Program-made: the position numbers and the translations under genes
Source of the DNA: Taeniopygia guttata
Lineage: Eukaryota; Chordata; Aves; Passeriformes; Estrildidae
Direction of reading: 5' to 3'
Length of the DNA stretch: 64,000 nucleotides
Assembly: GCF_048771995.1 (NCBI RefSeq)
Contig: NC_133034.1
Location: forward strand, 1,612,001 to 1,676,000
Shown: positions 36,491 to 64,000 of the stretch, one piece after another
Numbering within the stretch: position 1 is the stretch's first letter
Layout of the letters: each line of letters starts with the position of its first letter
Notes under the pieces: generated by a model
The model's input: only the letters and a program-made list of their open reading frames with translations
Database searches by the model: none
What the model was told of the DNA's origin: nothing

Positions 36491-39400
36491 AGAGGAACAC
36501 TGTGAAATAAAGAGGTGAGGCCTTTGCTCACAGTAGGTTACTTGCATGATGGATAGGCTTGAGCTGGTGAAAACTGGGGGCTGCTGGTGTAAGCTGATAC
36601 CTTCTCCAACTCCCTGGCTTTTCTGCAGCTGACTAAAACATGCATTGTGCTCAGAACTGTAATTGCAGGCACACTTTCGTGGGGCTGGGCACCTGCCACC
36701 ACAGAAACTGGAGCCAGTGGTGCTTCACCCCCACATCTGAGGCTGGTACTGTGCTGTGTCTGTACTAGGCACCTCCCACGATGGTTCTGTTGGTGCAGAC
36801 ACTGCTCTGGCAGAGCTCATGGTCAGGGAACACTTGCCTGCACCTGCCAGATGATGGGTTTTGCCAGGCCTAACGACTTGGAGATAACAGTCCTTATGGT
36901 GGGGGGAACACAAGGCAGCCTCCCCAGATCCCCTCCCCTCCCTGGTCTGAGGCCCCTGCAGGCAGGATGGGGGCTTTGGTTCAGTCTGTCTTTGGCTTCT
37001 TTCAGTGCCAGACAAGCAGAATATTTCAAGGTCGGTGCAGGTACAGCGAAAAGCCCACTTCTTGAGTACAGAACTAGAAATGAGGTGACAGAAGGGAAGG
37101 GGACAGGGAGAGCTCAGGTTACATATTCTCTTGTATGTGGGGCTCTAGGGGAATGGAGCAGGAATGCAGCTGAACTCCGTGGGGCTCAGTGGGGCTGAGA
37201 CCTCACATCCACTTTCTCCAGCAACTACTTAAATCTAGCCCCAGCCTTTGATCCTAAACCAGCATCTCCCCTCTATTCCCTTTTCTCCCTCCTGCCTAAG
37301 CTGTGTTCTAACATTTGCATTCATATGTAAAGGTAGGAAATAAGGCCCTTCCCACTTCCTGGGCTTTCTTTGCTCTTAGGCTTGTATCCTGTTCTTTTCA
37401 CTAGTGCTTCCCCAGCAAATCAAATTCCCTCCCTGCTGGTTCCAGAAATTATATAAAGTTGAAGTAATTTGATTTGTGGAACTAACAAGTTTCCAGGTAA
37501 ATTGTGGATACTTAATGGAAAATCTCCCTCTAAATCATAAAACGTATAAACTATACTACAGTCCTGGTAATTTTGCTGTCTTGGGTATGCTCCCTGCTTA
37601 TTCCATGTCATAAAAATCCAGCCTGGGTATTCTGGGTGCTGTCTGTGCTGTCTCCAAAGCACATTTTCCCTTCCTGTTCTCACCATCCCTCCCCACTTTT
37701 TGGCACATCGTGTGAAGGGGTTTTGGTGCCACAACAGGCAACCAAAAGTTAACAAGCCCCTGGCTCAGGCTTTCAGCTGTCCTACCAGCAGTGGTTGACT
37801 GAGCGTTGTTCAGGTCAAAGCCATTGTGCATCTGGTCTGTGCACACCTTTTGAAATGTGAATACTTTTTTTCAGCTACTGACTGAAGGATGCCAAGTGTT
37901 GGCCTTTTATACACCAGAGTTTGTAAAAGAGAGAAAGCCAAGATACCTGGAGCTTGCTAGTTTCCAGGAGGGAGACTAATCCAGGATAATTTCTACTATT
38001 AGGAGAAAATTACTCTCTTGTTATTTTTGAAGTACATAATGGTAATAGTTTTCCATTTACCCTCCTAGGTAGCCCAAGGCTTCCTGCTGCTGCTGAACCA
38101 TCTGGGTTTTCTTCAAAGAAAAGAAGGAACAAAGGATGTGGTCCCTGACAGCTGTCCCAGGGACTGACACGTTGCCCCAGCTGGTGGGGCAAGTACCAGG
38201 AGTGACAAGACATTCAGCTCAGTTCAGCTGCAGATGAAAGCTGTAGCTTTCCATGGAAACCACTGGATTCATTCTCTACCTTTGGCTACAGGCAATTGCT
38301 TTACCTCATGGAATTATGTGTGGTAATTAGAATTAGATTGTGTAAGGAATAGCAAAAAACCATGAGTACATCCTTTGTGTTTGTGGTCTGCTCCTGTAAG
38401 AGTGATTATGATTTTTTTAACAGTTTATTTTTTTTAGCCTGACCTAAACCTTTCTGTTTAGTTGATCAAGCATAAGAAGGGAAAATCAAAGTATATTTTC
38501 AGCACATTGCAGAGCTCTGTTCATTTTTAGGCACGCTCTAGGACAAGCCTTTATTGGAACTGCAGTGGAAAAGCAGAATGATTTAAGGACTCTAAAATGC
38601 TCATTTCCTTCCAGTCTGATACAGTGAGGGACAACAGCTAAGACACCAGGCAGACCTCAGAAACAGATGCAGCTCAATACATGACAAACCCATTTTGGTT
38701 GGCTTGGAATGTATTAAAGCAGTTATCTTGTACTCTCTCTTTAATATTGGCTTGTTTGGGTTTTTTTTACATAAGTGCTTTTTTGAAAAGTTGGAAGTGG
38801 CAAAGTAGAGGACAGTTTAATAAGATTTAAAAGGTCCCAATTCTTATTTCTTGAGAAGTGCTATCATGCTGCTATTCTTAATGAAAGGTCAGGCATTGTC
38901 CCTGGGATTCCACTTAATTGCATTCAGAGATGGAAACTTTGTTGTCACAGACTAATAAACCAGCAGATGGCTTTAAGGAAGTCAGTAAGGTGGCAGTTTT
39001 AAATAGAAACCTGCTTGCTTAAAAATAGAAAAGACAGTAGATTTCAGCAAGATGTTCTGTAAGCAGCATGTCACTTCTCCACTGCAGGCCAAGAGACACG
39101 GTTTTAAGCAGTGCTAGAAATGTTGAGTTCATTGTCAGTGTTTGTCCTCCAAGTGCCCAGCTGAAGGGCCTGTAGCTGGAGATTTCTTACTGAGAGATCT
39201 TTTAGTCTGAAACTAAGCCTGTGATAACTTGGGTGATTCTTCTTAATGCTTGTAAAGTCATTTTTCCAGGGATGTAATTGAAATCTGGAGATGCCACAGA
39301 ACACTGTGGCTGTACTGAGACCCAACCTTGAAATGTTAAATAAGTAAAGATGCATAATAGTTTACACCCTTAATGTTGACCCATTTTATAATTATTTTGA

Positions 39401-41329
39401 CATTTTCCTTTACTTGTTTTGGGTTCATCATTATGCTGAGAATAACTTTCCTTTCTTGTCAGTCCTGCAGCTTTTTTATGGTACAGCAGAAGTAATATTC
39501 CAGTATTCCAGCTATGTTCACAAATACTGCAAACTCGAGGATTGCTTGAGGCACTTGTGCATGTTGCCATGTATAAAAGAAAAAAATAATTTTAAAGAAC
39601 ACGTGAACATTAACAGCATCCTGCAGGTTCTGTGACGCCCCAGGAGCAGTTCTTGCTCAGGATGTCCTTCTGGGGGCCATTTCATGCTGTACAGGGTGCT
39701 GCAGTTCAGGCTGTGCTGGGCGTGAGGTGCAGACCCCCGGGGAGGGGGTGGCTGCCAGGGGAGGTTTCCTGCTGGAGAGCAGCCAGGCTGGCCCCAGGGG
39801 ACACCCCAACACCTACACTCCAGTGTCAGTCTCACATATTTGATCAATGCTTCTCCCCACTTGAAACAGGAAATCAGTTGTGCTCTGGAGAGGACCCAGG
39901 CTGATTCAGCAGTTGTCAGGCCAGCACCGATGCAGAAGGGGCAGAGTCACACTGTCACTGCTGCCTGGTGCTGTGCTGGGCCATGGTGTGATGCTGCCTT
40001 TCCATTTGCTTGCCTCTCAGAAAATCAATAGACAAGTTCTGTCAGGAGCCCTGGTGAACATCAAGAGCCTTGTGCATCTTTCTATCAGTATCTGTCACAA
40101 ATGGCCTAAATGTTAGAAGAGGATCCTTTATTCTCTTGCCTGCAGACTTGTCCCACCAGTCCCGCAGACTGCCTGACTGCGGGTGGGGGGTCAGAGTCCC
40201 CTTAGACATAAATGGAAAGAACAAGCCCTAAATTTATCTTCTGTCTTTAAACTGAAGACTTTAGTGTCAAGCTTTCTCTGGTTTTACCAGATGTACGACT
40301 TTGTAATCACTTTTCCTCAACTGCATCCTGGCTTTAGGTGTCTCCTGTGTGAGAAGAGCTGCTCCGTGGAGCACCGGGCTGGAGGAGAGGAGGTAACACA
40401 GCCTTTGTCACACAGAGAGCTGTCCCTGAGGAAAAGTGGGCTAAACAACCCAAAAACGGGCAGGGCAGGGCCCAGTCTGAGCAGCAGAATGATCTGGGTA
40501 GATTGAGAGGGACACAAGGGGATTTCTGCCCTGTTCTGGACATTTCCTTGCTCTAAGGCTACATGTGATACAGGATGTCATTAGAAGAGTTAGCATTTGC
40601 CTAACAGCTTTAGTCAGGGAACACCCTGGTGGGCTGTCTCTGGTTTGCATGGTGCATGTGAAATGTTTGGATCTGGCTGTAAACACTCCCATTTCCATAA
40701 TCTCAGGACCATCTTGTCTCAGTCTGAGCTCCTGAAATCAGATGCTGTTGTGGAAATGCAGCCCCTTATCTCTGTGTGAGATAAAACTTGTAATCCTCAT
40801 GTAACTTTTACCCACAGGGTGGGATGCTGGGAGGACTAAACAGCTCCAAATATTGAACAAAGTAAGTCAGCACTATGAGCAATTGTTGTTGTGAGTCAAT
40901 GTTGAATCCTTGCCAAAGATGCCTTTTACAAATAAAATTTAGCAGTAATTTATCAATGGGTTAGTTCAAAACATGATGTAAAGTGCTCAGTACATAATGA
41001 ACCCATCTGGATCGAAAGAAAATGCTTGTAACAACTTTATTATAAATAAATACTATGTTTAAGTGGACCAAATCAATGTAAAGGTAGTGCTGTGTTTATC
41101 CACTGACAATTTCCTACTTTTCTTATTACCTGTAGCTGGCAGAGAGGATGTTGTTAATGGGTTTTTTTTTTAAATTTTTTTACTTAACAAAACTGTCAGC
41201 ATGTGTTCTTTACTCCTTGCAGTGTTCCTCACTGCTCCCCAGCCATCATTTGGTGGCACAAAAACAACCCAACTGTCCCCGCAATTCTTTCTGCATGCCA
41301 CACTCTGTTTCTGGCAGACAGGGCATTTT
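36491..41329. other. Intergenic sequence upstream of the ITM2C CpG island
   Basis: No gene or clear repeat is recognisable. Open frames near 36647-37198 (+) and 39518-39904 (both strands) are GC-driven and match nothing I know. Composition turns sharply GC-rich after about 41.35 kb. Confidence 0.65.
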
Positions 41330-41700
41330 GTGGCTCAGTGTCCCCACGCTGAAGGAGATCTTTCTGCTGTGCCGCCCGGAGCTGATCCTGGGGGAACGGC
41401 CACCCGAGCTCCTCCACGGACTCTGTCCTGCGGCCTCCGAGCCAACAGCGGCTCTGCGGCCTTCCCCAGAGTAACCCCCGCTTGCTGTGTGCATCTGCCG
41501 CAGGCCGGTGCCTCCTCAGGCTCGGCAGTACTGTGCGTTTGTTTTTTCCCCTTTGGCCCGATGTCAGCAGCGGCAGGGCTGCCGTGCCCCGAGATCCCGG
41601 GGGTGCCCCTGCACCCGCTCCGTGTCCCGCAGCGCTGCCGCTCACAGCGGGGCTGCCGGGGGCGTGAGGCAGCCGGGGCTCCGCGGGCAGACCGGCCCCG

Positions 41701-42600
41701 GGGCGGCTCTGCGGGGCCGGTGCCCGCGGGGGCTCTGAGGGCGCTGTGCCCGCCCGGGGCCCGCCCGGTGCCTGCGGACGGCTCTGAGGGCGCTGTGTCC
41801 GCCCGGGGCCCGCCCGGTGCCCGCGGGCGGCTCTGAGGGCGCTGTGCCCGTCCGGTGCCCGCGGGCGGCTCTGAGGGCGCTGTGCCCGTCCGGTGCCTGC
41901 GGGCGGCTCTGAGGGCGCTGTGCCTTCCCGGTGCCTGCGGGCGGCTCTGAGGGTGCTGTGCCCGCCCGGTGCCCGCGGGCGGCTCTGAGGGTGCTGTGCC
42001 CGCCCGGGGCCCATGGACGGCTCTGAGGGCGCTGTGCCCGCCCGGGGCTCGCGGACGGCTCTGAGGGCGCTGTGCCCGCCCGGTGCCCATGGACGGCTCT
42101 GAGGGCGGCTCTAAGGGCGCTGTGCCCACCCGGGCCCGCCCGGTGCCCATGGCCGGCTCTGAGGGCGCTGTGCCCGCCCGGTGCCCGTGGACGGCTCTGA
42201 GGGCGCTGTGCCCGCCCGGTGCCTGCGGGCGGCTCTGAGGGCGCTCTGCCCGCCCGGAGCCCGCGGGCGGCCCTGAGGGCGCTGTGCCCGCCCGGAGCCC
42301 GTGGATGGTTCTAAGGGCGCTGTGCCCACCCGGGCCCTCCCGGTGCCCGCGGGCGGCTCTGAGGGCGCTGTGCCCGCCCGGTGCCCATGGACGGCTCTGA
42401 GGGCGCTGTGCCCGCCCGGTGCCCATGGACGGCTCTGAGGGCGCTCTGCCCGCCCGGAGCCCGCGGGCGGCTCTGAGGGCGCTGTGCCCGCCCGGAGCCC
42501 GCGGACGGCTCTGTGGGCGCTGTGCCCACCCGGTGCCTGCGGGTGGCTCTGAGGGCGCTGTGCCCGCCCGGAGCCCGTGGCGGGCTCGGCGCTGAGGGCG
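41701..42600. repeat. 38-bp GC-rich minisatellite upstream of ITM2C
   Basis: About 23 tandem copies of a 38-bp unit beginning GGCTCTGAGGGCGCTGTGCC and continuing through CGCCCGGTGCCCGCGGGC. For example, successive CTCTGAG words start at 41831 and 41869. Some copies carry an extra CCCGGGCCCG-type insertion. Most units contain CCCGCCC, a GC-box core on the minus strand. The array ends about 60-80 bp before the ITM2C start codon. Confidence 0.95.
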
Positions 42601-42661
42601 GGCGCGGCGCGGCCCCTCCCCGGGGCGGTGCCGGGGCCGGCGGTAGCGGCGGAGCGGGGCC

Positions 42662-63343
<20,682 letters not shown>

Positions 63344-64000
63344 GTGAGAGCCTGCCCTGCTCCTTACAGAGCCCCAAAACCCTGCCCTGCTCCTCACCCA
63401 GCCCCAAAACCCTGCCCTGCTCCTCACCCAGCCCCAAAACCCTGCCCTGCTCCTTACAGAGCCCCAAAACCCTGCCCTGCTCCTTACAGAGCCCCAAACC
63501 CTGCCCTGCTCCTCACCCAGCCCCAAAACCCTGCCCTGCTCCTCACCCAGCCCCAAAACCCTGTCCTGCTCCTCACCCAGCCCCAAACCCTGCCCTGCTC
63601 CTCACCCAGCCCTACAGCCCTGCCCTGCTCCTCACCCAGCCCAAAACCCTGCCCTGCTCCTCACCCAGCCCTACAGCTCTGCCCTGCTCCTCACCCAGCC
63701 CTACAGCCCTGCCCTGCTCCTCACCCAGCCCCAAAACCCTGCCCTGCTGCCCACCCAGCCCCTGCCCTGCTCCTCACCCAGCCCTACAGCCCTGCTCTGC
63801 TCCTCACCCAGCCCCAAAACCCTGCCCTGCTGCCCACCCAGCCCCTGCCCTGCTCCTCACCCAGCCCTACAGCCCTGCCCTGCTCCTCACCCAGCCCTAC
63901 AGCCCTGCTCTGCTCCTCACCCAGCCCCAAAACCCTGCCCTGCTGCCCACCCAGCCCCTGCCCTGCTCCTCACCCAGCCCTACAGCCCTGCCCTGCTCCT
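63344..64000. repeat. 30-bp minisatellite at the start of ITM2C intron 5, running off the window
   Basis: About 21 visible copies of a 30-bp unit, CCCTGCCCTGCTCCTCACCC followed by AGCCCCAAAA. GCCCCAAAAC recurs at 63371, 63401 and 63431. Variants are TCCTTACAGAG, CCCTACAGCC and CTGCCCACCCAG with a shortened unit. Variant units repeat in blocks after 63.6 kb, a sign of higher-order duplication. It begins within about 10 nt of the exon 5 donor. Confidence 0.95.

Noticed and set aside
41229..42014. 261-codon minus-strand open frame in the promoter minisatellite
   Set aside because: It is a shifted reading of the same 38-bp array, low complexity, and without support as a gene.
41701..42600. Possible CRISPR-like array
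   Set aside because: Units are contiguous without unique spacers, and the context is a vertebrate CpG island. It is a minisatellite. The same applies to the arrays at 56430 and 63344.

Overview
The window is vertebrate nuclear DNA from a bird, probably a songbird. It has two spliced protein genes with long introns. Several interspersed elements match the 3' part of avian CR1 LINEs, and one intronic repeat looks like an LTR common in passerine genomes. No operons, CRISPR arrays, structural RNA genes or complete mobile elements were seen.

Layout: positions 1-1285 are presumed 5' intron of CAB39 (MO25-alpha). Eight exons between 1286 and 19193 carry the entire 341-codon CAB39 coding sequence on the + strand. 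A 3' UTR of about 2.4 kb follows, ending near 21.6 kb at an AATAAA with a GT-rich downstream element. Positions 21.6-41.3 kb are intergenic, with two clear CR1 fragments and no recognisable gene. A CpG island at 41.3-43.0 kb holds a 38-bp GC-rich minisatellite and exon 1 of ITM2C (BRI3, a BRICHOS-domain type II membrane protein) on the + strand. ITM2C exons 2-5 lie at 56.9-63.3 kb. The last exon, which should encode roughly the final 30 residues, is beyond the right edge. The order CAB39 then ITM2C, same orientation, matches human 2q37.1 as I remember it.

The two genes are conserved neighbours, not a functional unit. CAB39 is the cytosolic scaffold of the LKB1-STRAD kinase complex. ITM2C is a membrane protein processed by furin-type proteases and linked to APP processing. 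The least ordinary feature is a set of three minisatellites, each next to an ITM2C exon: a 38-bp GC-box array upstream of exon 1, a 39-bp array directly before exon 2 that is open in the exon 2 frame, and a 30-bp array of acceptor-like units starting just after the exon 5 donor. I found no convincing evidence of a wholly new biological system.
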